16,081 nt of DNA from the NCBI GenBank assembly GCA_010021705.1, contig RGMU01000011.1, forward strand, positions 1 through 16,081, written 5' to 3'. Origin of the DNA: Chitinophagia bacterium. GTDB taxonomy: Bacteria; Bacteroidota; Bacteroidia; Chitinophagales; Chitinophagaceae. Below the pieces are notes generated by a model, which was given only the letters and a program-made list of their open reading frames with translations, had not been told where the DNA came from and did no database searches. Position numbers and translations under genes: made by a program. Each line of letters starts with the position of its first letter. The first letter of the stretch is position 1. Shown here one piece after another: positions 7,577-15,720 of the stretch.

Positions 7577-7584
7577 TAAAGATA
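7577..7584 (-). promoter_or_regulatory. Candidate -7 box (TATCTTTA) before comB
   Basis: The - strand reads TATCTTTA, one base off TAnnTTTG, 17 bases before the comB ATG and directly after the T-run of the hairpin at 7588-7616. It could start a separate comB-gldN2 transcript. No clear -33 element is visible. Confidence 0.3.
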
Positions 7585-7587
7585 CAT

Positions 7588-7616
7588 AAAAAAAGCTGCC
7601 TACCGAAGAAGACAGC
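7588..7616 (-). terminator. Intrinsic terminator after gldN
   Basis: On the - strand GCTGTC pairs with GGCAGC (one G-T wobble) around a 10-base loop. It is followed at once by seven T (7588-7594). It begins 24 bases after the gldN stop. The flanking AAAG can extend the stem against the T-run. It should end, or at least lower, transcription from gldKLMN into comB-gldN2. Confidence 0.7.
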
Positions 7617-7640
7617 CTTTGTATCGTATAATGCTAAAGT

Positions 7641-8588
7641 TTAGTAAACCCACATATCGTGTTCTTTGTTAAATAGCTCTTCAGCAGATTTTTGACTTTC
7701 GTATAGCATTTCCATTTTACCGCGTTGGTCGGTGCCATAGATGTCTTCAAAACGCTTGTTAAGTGAGTTGCTGATTTTAGTAATTTTGCTTGAGAACATG
7801 CGTTGTTCAAAAAACTCATCCCAAGTTGGGCGGTGCATATCGTTGTTAGGATTATACACTTCATAATTGGATAGCATTTGACGCATTTCAGGATAGTATA
7901 GCCAGAACATAGTTTGAGGACCTTTATACTCTCCATTATCACCATATAGGTCAATCACAGGAGCAATACCCGTAATACGAACTACCATTCTACCCATGTT
8001 ACGGTCAAATATCCAATCTTCTTTCACCTTAAAAACAACTATGTTTTCAGGATGGAAATCGCGTTGCGTAGGCGTTTTAATCATTTCGCCTGTTTCCGGA
8101 CTTTCTACCAATACCGTATCAATTTTAGGGGCAAGTTTTTCCATAATTTGCTCCTTCGTTAGCTTTTGGGTAAAGCGGTCATCGTTACCAAATGAAGAAT
8201 AAGCAGCTATTTTACCTTTCTTAACATAGTCAAGTAAAATTTCTATAAACATACCACCACCCGTATTTTCATCTCCCTCATAACGGAAGGCAATGTTTTG
8301 CTTTTCGCGGATGTCTATTTCACGCCAAACGCGCTTTCTCCATAAGATGTCTGCTTCTCTGATTCTTTGCCATGGGATGGGCTTGCCTACGTGTGTAACA
8401 CGGTCAAAACCACCATCAGGTGTAATAGACGGCAACCAACCTTCTTTTGTTGGCTCAATACCACCTACTTTAGTAGTAGGCACATCAGACTTAGAACCAC
8501 CTTTATCGCCTCCTTGCGCATGAACGCAAATAGTGGTTAAAGAAAATGCAGAACAAAACAATAATATTTTAGAACTTATGATGTTCAT
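7641..8588 (-). CDS. gldN: GldN, T9SS/gliding motility periplasmic ring protein
   Basis: GldN (PorN family), a periplasmic protein that forms with GldK the ring complex of the type IX secretion system and contacts GldM. The 315-residue product has a signal peptide (cut after VHA, before Gln25) followed by a Gly/Ser/Lys-rich linker that the paralogue lacks. The blocks GKPIPWQRIREADILWRKR, VWREIDIREKQN, EGDENTGGGM, EYKGPQTMFWLYYP, WDEFFEQR, SSKITKISNSLNKRFEDIYG and the end NKEHDMWVY are visible. It is the fourth gene in the conserved gldK-L-M-N order, 23 bases after gldM. A hairpin with a T-run follows its stop, so it probably closes the main operon. Confidence 0.96.
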   Translation of the reverse strand: MNIISSKILLFCSAFSLTTICVHAQGGDKGGSKSDVPTTKVGGIEPTKEGWLPSITPDGGFDRVTHVGKPIPWQRIREADILWRKRVWREIDIREKQNIAFRYEGDENTGGGMFIEILLDYVKKGKIAAYSSFGNDDRFTQKLTKEQIMEKLAPKIDTVLVESPETGEMIKTPTQRDFHPENIVVFKVKEDWIFDRNMGRMVVRITGIAPVIDLYGDNGEYKGPQTMFWLYYPEMRQMLSNYEVYNPNNDMHRPTWDEFFEQRMFSSKITKISNSLNKRFEDIYGTDQRGKMEMLYESQKSAEELFNKEHDMWVY

Positions 8589-8611
8589 ATAGGTAAATTG
8601 TAATGATTTTA

Positions 8612-10246
8612 TTAATTAAGCGTGAACACAGATGAACCTAAAGATCTTTCAACATTATCCGGTCCAACACCTTTGATATTTTCAATGAATACTTTATCTC
8701 CTGCCTTAGCCTTTGACATAACTTTGATTACGTCAGGGCTGTTAGAAAATTTAGCAATTTTAGTATCCTTCACTTTGTAAGGCCCCACTATTTCAGCACC
8801 TTTGATATACATACTGAATTCAAAACTTGTAATTCTAAAATCGGCAGCAAATTCAAAGTTTTCCAACTTAGCAATAGGCGCAATAGCCACACGGAAGGAA
8901 GATGCTAATAAAACTCCATCGCGCTTGCCCATTAATAAAACAACCGGGTCAGGAATACGCTTTACACGAACGGCTTGCATGCCCACCTTAATCGGAGCCG
9001 CATTCTTATCTTTAGGTTTAGCCATGATGTCTATGACTAAATCTTGACCTTTAAGGGTTGGTTTTTTAAATATCAATTCAAAGTGTCCGTTTGAACCTGT
9101 TTGCGTGGCTTCAGAACCAGCAGGTAAAGTTAAAAACACATCTTCAATGGCATAACCCGCAGCAGTTACGGTTACAGGGTTAGGAACACCAATATAGCAC
9201 ACATTCATTTTGTCTAAGCCCATAGATGCACCGGTAGTACCTACAAAATATTCAAACGTCCATGGATAAGCTTTTTTAGCCTGCCCGGGTGCTTCAAAAT
9301 TCAAAACGCCCTTAACCGTTTGAACGCCTGTACCACTTGCAGTAGTCTCCCATGGGAATACACCACTCTGTATAGGCTTAGTAGAGCCACCGCCTTGCTG
9401 TATGCTTATCTCAGGCTTATTAGCCGTACTAAAGGCAGCTAATAATATATTTGCCTCGATTTTATCACCCTGTAAAGCATAAGTAGTTTTAGGAACAGCT
9501 ATTGCCACTAACGAGTCGAACTTAATTTCTTTAGTGTGTGCTAATTCAGCCAAACGCTTAATGATGATAGCCTCACTACTACGGGCATCATTTTCAAATT
9601 TAGAAAACAATGCTAAGGCTGCAATGGCAGGCATGTGTTCAAAGTTACCGATACTCCAGTCGCCATTGGGATTATGGTCTTTATTTTTCTTAACCGGCGT
9701 TATCTGAATAGGTATGCTTTTAGATAAAGCGGCGGAGTCACCCGGAACTTGCGATAAAAGCCATTCCCTAAATTCCGTTATCTTATCTTTTAATGTATCA
9801 CCACCACAGTATCCTTTATGTGCTTCTCTATCGCACAACAACGAGGTGGTAGCATCAATGTTATCCATTTTAGCAGGCCATTTCTCAGTGGTATCTCCGG
9901 CACTATGCTCATCAGGTTTTTCATACCCTCCGGCTTCATCAACTATGCGTTTTTTCCAATTTTCTATGTACGCAATAAAAGCATCTGTACGCTTCACTAC
10001 TTCATCCGCTTTTATGCGGTAAGGGCGCACCTTTTCAGCCTGACCTTTTTCCTTCTCGCTCTCCTTTATTTGAGTATATAGCTCCTGATTGCGCTGCTCA
10101 ATTAAAGTGTTAGATTTATTAATGCTAGAGCTTAATGTCTTAAACGCATTAAGAATTTCGTTCGACACGTTGAGCGCTAACAAGGCTGTCAACACCAGAT
10201 ACATCAGGTTGATCATTATCTGCCGCGGCTCCTTAGGTATAGACAT
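8612..10246 (-). CDS. gldM: GldM, T9SS/gliding motor protein spanning the periplasm
   Basis: GldM (PorM) pairs with GldL to form the proton-powered rotary motor and reaches through the periplasm to the GldK-GldN ring. The 544-residue length is typical. The cytoplasmic start and single N-terminal transmembrane helix carry the hallmark KEPRQIMINLMYLVLTALLALNVSNEIL split at residues 5-20 and 21-32. Arg8 corresponds to the Arg9 that, from memory, matters in F. johnsoniae GldM. A helical periplasmic domain follows, with Cys-containing TTSLLCDREAHKGYCGGD near residues 132-149. Beta-sandwich domains typical of the family fill the rest, with YALQGDKIEANILLAAF near 256-272. It starts at ATG with no Shine-Dalgarno, 83 bases after gldL. 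Confidence 0.96.
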   Translation of the reverse strand: MSIPKEPRQIMINLMYLVLTALLALNVSNEILNAFKTLSSSINKSNTLIEQRNQELYTQIKESEKEKGQAEKVRPYRIKADEVVKRTDAFIAYIENWKKRIVDEAGGYEKPDEHSAGDTTEKWPAKMDNIDATTSLLCDREAHKGYCGGDTLKDKITEFREWLLSQVPGDSAALSKSIPIQITPVKKNKDHNPNGDWSIGNFEHMPAIAALALFSKFENDARSSEAIIIKRLAELAHTKEIKFDSLVAIAVPKTTYALQGDKIEANILLAAFSTANKPEISIQQGGGSTKPIQSGVFPWETTASGTGVQTVKGVLNFEAPGQAKKAYPWTFEYFVGTTGASMGLDKMNVCYIGVPNPVTVTAAGYAIEDVFLTLPAGSEATQTGSNGHFELIFKKPTLKGQDLVIDIMAKPKDKNAAPIKVGMQAVRVKRIPDPVVLLMGKRDGVLLASSFRVAIAPIAKLENFEFAADFRITSFEFSMYIKGAEIVGPYKVKDTKIAKFSNSPDVIKVMSKAKAGDKVFIENIKGVGPDNVERSLGSSVFTLN

Positions 10247-10329
10247 TATTAAAAATTTACGGTTGTGTGGTTGTTAATATTTTTTTGAAGTGGGCATCTT
10301 TATTTAGGTGTTATATACTATGCTCAAAA

Positions 10330-11160
10330 CTATCCTTTTACTTGCATAGCAGACAACATGTTGCCATACACTTGGTTCAAAGTAGTTAGGTTTTTAGACA
10401 ATAAAGCTATTTGTTCTTTAGCAGAATTAGCATCTTTGGCACTCATAGCCATTGATTCAGAAGCATTGGCTAATGAACTGTAAAACTTGTTCATTGCCTT
10501 TAAGTGATTATTGGCATCTTGAAGTTCTATTTCATAAATACCATTAAGCACGCCTAAGTTTTTAGTAAGTACTTGCACTTGCTCGTGATATTTCACGGTG
10601 TCAGCCGAAGCATTGTTGAAAGATGACATGCTTTGCGTAGCTGCTACAAATGTAGCCTTCATGGCAGTTAAAGAATCTGCTGCGTCTTGCGCACTTTTAG
10701 AATAAGCGTCTGTAGAAGCTGCTACCTTAGAAACATCTTTAATTTGATCTACTGTTTGACCAAATTTGGTAAAACTTTCGCTTAACTTTTTTAAGCTGTC
10801 TTGGTTAATTTTAGCGTCTTCAAGCATCTTATCCATAGCTGCAACATTGCCACCGGTAGGTCCACCGTGAGCACCTGCTTTGCCATGCTTTGCACCTTTT
10901 TTCAAGGCTTCTACATGGGGGTTTTCAGTAATACCGGGATAAAACTTCTCCCAGTAATAATCGCTATGCGGGGGTAATATACCAAGCATCGCAAAGATGA
11001 TGGCTTCGGTAATCATACCCACAAACAGCATTTCATTAGCTCCGGGTAAGTGCTGAATTTTGAAAAGCGCACCAATTAATACTACTGATGCTCCTAAGCC
11101 GATGACTAGGTTTTTGATGTACTTACCAAAATTGGTTTCAAAAAAGAGTGCTATGTTCAT
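10330..11160 (-). CDS. gldL: GldL, T9SS/gliding motor stator-like membrane protein
   Basis: GldL (PorL) forms the inner-membrane ring around the GldM helices and couples proton flow to rotation. The 276-residue product has two N-terminal transmembrane helices (about 16-34 and 44-62) and a long cytoplasmic tail predicted to be helical/coiled (about 105-270). ALFKIQHLPGA gives Lys34 and His37, and MITEAIIFAML gives Glu52. By eye these align with F. johnsoniae Lys27, His30 and Glu49. The Glu59 position (FEP motif) is Leu62 here (ILPP). After the helices, DYYWEKFYPGI matches the family's W-K-YP segment. A Gly/His/Lys-rich linker (GAKHGKAGAHGGPTGG) precedes the helical tail. It lies between gldK and gldM with 72- and 83-base gaps. 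Confidence 0.95.
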   Translation of the reverse strand: MNIALFFETNFGKYIKNLVIGLGASVVLIGALFKIQHLPGANEMLFVGMITEAIIFAMLGILPPHSDYYWEKFYPGITENPHVEALKKGAKHGKAGAHGGPTGGNVAAMDKMLEDAKINQDSLKKLSESFTKFGQTVDQIKDVSKVAASTDAYSKSAQDAADSLTAMKATFVAATQSMSSFNNASADTVKYHEQVQVLTKNLGVLNGIYEIELQDANNHLKAMNKFYSSLANASESMAMSAKDANSAKEQIALLSKNLTTLNQVYGNMLSAMQVKG

Positions 11161-11232
11161 TTTTTAATGCGTTATATTGTTTTTAATTAGATTTAATACG
11201 CGAAATTATTGTTTCAACCGGTTTGTAATAAA

Positions 11233-12516
11233 TTATCTGTTTTTAGTGGGTCTTCTGTTGCTAAGTGAAGGTAAAATTTCAGTATATACGCATCTGAAAC
11301 CAATGTATGGCTTAGAATCATTCGCATATTCATAATCACGTGTGCTTACTTGTAGGTAATAAGCCACATCTCTCCAGCTACCACCTCTTACCACTTTACG
11401 TGTTAAATAAATAGAATCATTAGCACGACCACCGTAAGGAATTGAAGGGTTGATGTCTGCCATTTGTTGGTAAGTACCGCCAAAATATGCAGAAGAAGTC
11501 CATTCAGATACGTTACCCGCCATGTTCTTCAAACCATAATCGTTGGGGGCATATTTATCAACCGGTACGGTGTATAAACCACCATCAGCTGAATAGTTAC
11601 CGCGCTGCGGCTTAAAGTTAGCTAAATAGCAACCTTTCTTATTGATGATGTATGGACCACCCCAAGGATACGGAGCTTCGTTTCTGCCGCCGCGTGCAGC
11701 CCATTCCCACTCTTCTTCACTTGGTAGGCGGAAGTTAGACTCTGTATATAATCTTTGCTTGTCTCTTTCAGACTTCCACAAGTGTGTTCTCCAATCGCAG
11801 AACGCACCGCATTGTGCATAGTTAACGCCCACTACCGGATAGGTGTTGAAACCCTGGAACCAAAAATATTGACGAGAAACCGGCTCGTTGTATGAATAGT
11901 CATATTGCTTTACCCAGCAAGTAGTGTCAGGGTAGCAGGGAATAGGTGTGTTGTATATAAATGCTTTTTCAGAATAGCCTCCTTTCTTTTGGTCATAGCG
12001 GGAGGCATTACCAAAGTCAAAACCATGCAAATCATAAATCAATACCGCAGTATTAATTAACTTCTGACCCCAGCCTGATTGTTCAGGTAGAATGTACATA
12101 GACGCTAATTGGTCTTGTACATCTTCGCTTCTCCAGTTAATACGCTTATTCCAGTCAAGCCTTGTGCTACCATCAGGCAGGTCTTTTACATACTGTAAAA
12201 GATTACGGGCTATAGAGTCGCGCACCCAATTAGTAAATTGTCTGTATTCTTGGTTGGATATTTCAGTGGCATCCATAAAGAAGCCGTTTAGCTGCACGGT
12301 GTGAATAGACGCATCGTTTCTACCGCGTACGTCCTCATCACTGGCACCCATTTTATACGTGCCGGAAGGTACATACACCATGCCTATTGGCACGGGAGCT
12401 TTGTAGTTAAGCCTTGTTTGGTCTCCTATCAGCTGTCCATTAGTGCTTCTGTTTTTGCAACTTACTGCAAAAACAAGTGTAAGAATGGCTACGATTTGTA
12501 GTGTAATTTTTCTCAT
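11233..12516 (-). CDS. gldK: GldK, T9SS/gliding outer-membrane ring lipoprotein
   Basis: GldK (PorK) is a lipoprotein with a formylglycine-generating-enzyme/sulfatase-modifying-factor-like fold. With GldN it forms the ring under the outer membrane in type IX secretion. I chose the ATG at 12514-12516 (427 residues) over the TTG at 12538-12540. It gives a compact lipoprotein signal, MRKITLQIVAILTLVFAVSC, with the lipobox Cys at residue 20. FGE-fold marks are VPSGTYKMGASDED, FFMDATEISNQEYRQF, WEWAARGG, YGLKNMAGNVSEWT and KVVRGGSWRD. It is the first gene of gldKLMN. A TAnnTTTG box lies about 90 bases upstream, after the end of the broken DUF255 gene. Confidence 0.95.
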   Translation of the reverse strand: MRKITLQIVAILTLVFAVSCKNRSTNGQLIGDQTRLNYKAPVPIGMVYVPSGTYKMGASDEDVRGRNDASIHTVQLNGFFMDATEISNQEYRQFTNWVRDSIARNLLQYVKDLPDGSTRLDWNKRINWRSEDVQDQLASMYILPEQSGWGQKLINTAVLIYDLHGFDFGNASRYDQKKGGYSEKAFIYNTPIPCYPDTTCWVKQYDYSYNEPVSRQYFWFQGFNTYPVVGVNYAQCGAFCDWRTHLWKSERDKQRLYTESNFRLPSEEEWEWAARGGRNEAPYPWGGPYIINKKGCYLANFKPQRGNYSADGGLYTVPVDKYAPNDYGLKNMAGNVSEWTSSAYFGGTYQQMADINPSIPYGGRANDSIYLTRKVVRGGSWRDVAYYLQVSTRDYEYANDSKPYIGFRCVYTEILPSLSNRRPTKNR

Positions 12517-12606
12517 ACTACTATCAGTTCTATTTAGCAATTTTTGCTCGGTTCTATAATAATTGAGTGCATTTTAAAACCGAAGCACAATATTCAAACA
12601 TTTTTT

Positions 12607-12614
12607 CAAAAATA
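12607..12614 (-). promoter_or_regulatory. Candidate -7 box (TATTTTTG) of the gldKLMN operon
   Basis: The - strand reads TATTTTTG, a full match to TAnnTTTG, inside the gap 12517-12650. It would give a leader of roughly 85 bases before the gldK ATG. A TTTG lies upstream, but closer than the usual -33 spacing. Confidence 0.4.
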
Positions 12615-12626
12615 CAACTTTCAGGC

Positions 12627-12649
12627 AAAAATTATCTGCCTTCACGGCA
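12627..12649 (-). terminator. Weak terminator-like hairpin after the DUF255 gene
   Basis: On the - strand TGCC pairs with GGCA around a GTGAA loop, followed by GATAATTTTT. It begins two bases after the stop codon of the DUF255 frame. The stem is only four or five pairs, so termination would be partial at best. Confidence 0.35.
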
Positions 12650-12650
12650 A

Positions 12651-14649
12651 TTATGTACTAAAAACATTGTTTTTTAGCCTATTTTCAACTATTAAGGCTA
12701 TTTTTTCAATACTATCTACCGGAGGCATGCATTCTTGCTGCGTGCACACAAATATATGTACATTTTTTTGGGATTTTCTACTTTTTAGCAAAGGAATTTT
12801 ATTTGCGTCTTCTTCGGTGAATAAATGCACCACTCCGGGCAAGTATTTTGAACTCCATTTTTGCCTAAGTGAAGCTGCTTCGTCGCCTGCATACACAGCA
12901 GTATATAGCCCATTTTGCCTCCATTGTAACAGTTTTCCCCACCCGGCAAACGAAGTGGCGTGTTTTTCCACGATTGACTCCATGCTATTAAGCATAGCAT
13001 TGGCGCGTTCTATCCATTCATGCCGTTCCATTATTAACCCCAATAGCCACAGGTTATAGGTCATAATACTGTTGGCACTTGGCTGTGCCCCGTCATATAG
13101 GTCTTTTTTTCTAACGGGTATTTCTGCCTCGCCGTTGGCGGTATAGTAGAAAAACAGGGCATCTTCTCCGCTAAACTTTTCTATTGCTATTTCTAATAGG
13201 TGCGTAGCCTCTATTATATATTGTAGCCTACCGGTGGCGCGGGCTGCTAACAGCAAGGCTTGTATGTAATAGGCATAATCGTCTAATTTGGCTGCAATTT
13301 TAGCTATTCCATTGCGTGCCGTATGCCATAAGCCCCCTTCCGGTGTGGTATATTGAAGGCTCATCCATGCAATATGGCTATGCAATACGGGTTCATAGTC
13401 ATTGTCTATACCATTAATGATGGCTGTGGCTATTGCACTGCTCATAAGTGTATTCCATGACAGTAGGCACTTATCATCAGTTGCCGGTGCAATGCGCCTT
13501 TTTCGTTCAATTTTTAATATTTCTTTAGCAGCAACTATACTTTGGTTCAATGCTTCTATTGGAATAAAATACTTTTCCGCAATGGCTTCTATGGCATAAG
13601 GGGTGTGTATAATATTAGTATGCTCCCAATTACCACCGGGATGGCAACCCCAATAGGCTAACACAGCCTCTCTGTTGGTTTCAGGTAATAATGTTTGGAG
13701 TTCTTGGTAATTAAAGGTATAGTATTTGCCTTCTATGCCCTCACTGTCGGCATCTATGGCACAATAGTATCCCCCTTGCGGACTGCTTAATTGGCTGTTT
13801 ACAAAGGCTATCGTTTCTTTTACAATGCTACTATAATGAGTATCCCCCGTTAGGCGGTATGCCTCACTATAAGTTATGGTCAGCAAAGCGTTGTCATACA
13901 GCATTTTTTCAAAGTGAGGTGCAAGCCATGCCCTGTCGGTGGCATAGCGCGCAAAGCCCCCCTCAATGTGGTCGTATATGCCTCCGTTAGCCATTGCATT
14001 AAGGCACAGTTGTGCATGGGCTAATGCCTCGCTTTTACCGGTATAGGCATAATGCTCCAATAGGTAGGTGATAGCCGTAGTGGCAGGAAACTTTGGTGCA
14101 TTGCTAAAGCCCCCATAGCGCGTATCAGCCGATGCCATAAGGCTATCATAAATGGCATCCGGCAAATTAGCTTTTGTTCCACCCGCCCTATAAGACGCTA
14201 ATATTTCGTTTTGTTTTAGATGTTCTATTAGCTGCGTTGCCTGTGCGGCTACCTCCTGATGTTGTTCTGTCCATGCCCGGTGCATAGCCATTAGTATTTG
14301 CATCCAAGAAGGGCGGTTATGAGCCGAAACAGGAGGAAAATAAGTGCCTCCAAAAAAAGGTAGCCTATCCGGCGTGGTAAATACATTCAAGGGCCAGCCT
14401 CCGTGCCCCTCTATTGCCATTACGGCATCCATATAGAACCATGTAGGCAGCAACGGCTTCATGTTCAAAACTTTCACGCTCCATTACGTGGCACCAGTGG
14501 CAAGCTGCATAGCCTATGCTTACTAATACAGGCTTGTTGGCACGCGCTGCTTCTGCAAATGCCTCGTCTCCCCATGGATACCAATTAACGGGATTGTGGG
14601 CGTGCTGCCTTAAATATAAACTTTGTTCGTTTTGAAGGCGATTTCCCAT
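12651..14649 (-). pseudogene. DUF255 / thioredoxin-domain protein (YyaL/SSP411-like), broken by a small deletion
   Basis: Two frames together make one DUF255 protein. The first frame starts at the ATG at 14647-14649 and encodes the thioredoxin-like start: LYLRQHAHNPVNWYPWGDEA, KPVLVSIGYA and the CHWC motif (Cys50, Cys53), up to EHEAVAAYM. The second frame (read to 12651) begins inside the family at FYMDAVMAIEGHGGWPLNVF. It carries GGTYFPP, the six-hairpin-glycosidase-like body with FEKMLYDNALL, and a complete C-terminus. The segment that normally joins the two, with the family's DREERPD motif, is missing. Only four bases separate the two Tyr-Met codon pairs, where about 60 would be expected. 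This removes roughly 56 bases and shifts the frame. It could be a real pseudogene or an assembly error. The function of the intact family is poorly known. Confidence 0.85.
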
Positions 14650-14660
14650 TTTTGGCAGTC

Positions 14661-15452
14661 TTATTTACCTAATAAATACAATTCTATTGCTGCCACCATA
14701 GACGGCGCATTTGGCATAGGTGCTTTAATGTGTAGTTGCAATCCTCTGTCTTCTGCGGCTTTGGTGGTGGTGGGTCCAAACGTGCCTAACAGTGTTCCGT
14801 TTTGCGTAAAGCCTGCATCATAGTCATACAAGGCTTGTATGCTATAAGGGCTAAAAAACACTATCAGGTCATAGCCTTGCTGCATAGGCAGGGAAATATC
14901 GTTTGACACTGTTTTATGAAAAGTAGCTTCTGCAAACTGTATATTGCTCCTTTGCATAAACTGCGTTATCTCACTCTTTGAACTGTCTGACATAGGTGAA
15001 ATATACCTTTCGTTCACCTTATGCTTGGCTATAATGTCCATTAAGCCCTGCGTGCTGCCGTCAGGCGAATAAAACACCTTGCGCTTGCGGTAGTTTATAA
15101 ACTTTTGAAGGTATAGTGCCACTGCTTCAGTAATGCAGTAATATTTAAAGTCCTGCGAAATCTTAAATCGCATTTCATCACACAGCCTAAAAAAATGGTC
15201 AATCGCATTTCTGCTGGTAAACACTATAGACGTGAAATCGGCAATTTCTATCTTCTGTTTCCTAAACTCTCTTACTGTAATACCTTCAACCTTGATAAAC
15301 GGGTGAAAATCTACTTTTACTGCATACTTCTTTGCTAAGTCAAAGTAAGGTGATTTTTCCGTTTCCGGTCTTGCCTGTGTTATCAGTATGCTATTTACCT
15401 TTTTGGGTGTGTGAGTTGTGGTGGCGGTTTGTTCACTCATAACATTCGACAT
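14661..15452 (-). CDS. hemD: Uroporphyrinogen-III synthase (HemD family, Bacteroidota type)
   Basis: HemD closes hydroxymethylbilane to uroporphyrinogen III in heme synthesis, in the cytoplasm. The 263-residue length fits. Features are the start strand ILITQARPETEKSPYFDL, then EIADFTSIVFTSRNAIDHFF, YCITEAVALYLQKF and YSPDGSTQGLMDII. The second half has YDLIVFFSPYSIQALYDY and GTFGPTTTKAAEDRGL, a typical family end. Sequence identity in this family is low, so the call rests on these phylum-specific blocks. Two ATGs (15450-15452 and 15438-15440) are possible starts; the first is used. The DUF255 gene starts 11 bases after its stop, and a DUF4271-like gene end precedes it, an arrangement I recall from other Bacteroidota. 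Confidence 0.88.
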   Translation of the reverse strand: MSNVMSEQTATTTHTPKKVNSILITQARPETEKSPYFDLAKKYAVKVDFHPFIKVEGITVREFRKQKIEIADFTSIVFTSRNAIDHFFRLCDEMRFKISQDFKYYCITEAVALYLQKFINYRKRKVFYSPDGSTQGLMDIIAKHKVNERYISPMSDSSKSEITQFMQRSNIQFAEATFHKTVSNDISLPMQQGYDLIVFFSPYSIQALYDYDAGFTQNGTLLGTFGPTTTKAAEDRGLQLHIKAPMPNAPSMVAAIELYLLGK

Positions 15453-15531
15453 ACACTGACAATGATTTTCTTGATGTATAAGCTATATAGTTGTACTTTT
15501 TTGGGGTATATTTGTTAAAGATGTACTATAC

Positions 15532-15712
15532 TTAAATCAGCGTGGTAATCAATATTTTCAATAATACTGCCATAGGTAATATTTCGGAGGTGCAAAGGTA
15601 CAAAAAGAAATGGAATTTACTATTATGGAATATCGCGTCAAAAATTTTCCATGAACGGATATAGCGGTTCAGAAACATACCTATCACCACCAAAAACGAT
15701 ATAAGCATCATT
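15532..15712 (-). pseudogene. DUF4271-like membrane protein, C-terminal fragment cut by the right-end junction
   Basis: Only the last 59 or so residues are native. A hydrophobic helix LISFLVVIGMFLNRYI is followed by WKIFDAIFHNSKFHFFLYLC and a final hydrophobic stretch EILPMAVLLKILITTLI. This resembles the C-terminus of DUF4271 integral membrane proteins, which commonly precede hemD in Bacteroidota (from memory). The - strand frame remains open to 15858, but beyond about 15712 it runs antisense through GC-rich foreign DNA and is not part of this family. So the gene is truncated either by a real rearrangement or by a misjoin. Normal family members are several times longer. Confidence 0.6.
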
Positions 15713-15720
15713 GCTGACAA
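15708..15720. other. Composition and gene-content breakpoint
   Basis: Left of this point the - strand carries a Bacteroidota membrane gene in AT-rich DNA (by hand count 18 of 60 G/C in 15601-15660). Right of it a + strand phage-like frame runs in GC-rich DNA (33 of 60 in 15721-15780, 41 of 60 in 16021-16080). No inverted repeat, target duplication or att-like repeat is seen at the switch. Confidence 0.7.

Noticed and set aside
12517..12540. TTG start for gldK at 12540, adding eight residues.
   Set aside because: The downstream ATG at 12516 gives a normal lipoprotein signal with the lipobox Cys at residue 20. The added polar residues would be unusual.
12544..13059. A 171-codon open frame on the + strand.
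   Set aside because: It is antisense to the well-supported DUF255 coding sequence, is Phe/Ser/Cys-rich, and shows no domain.
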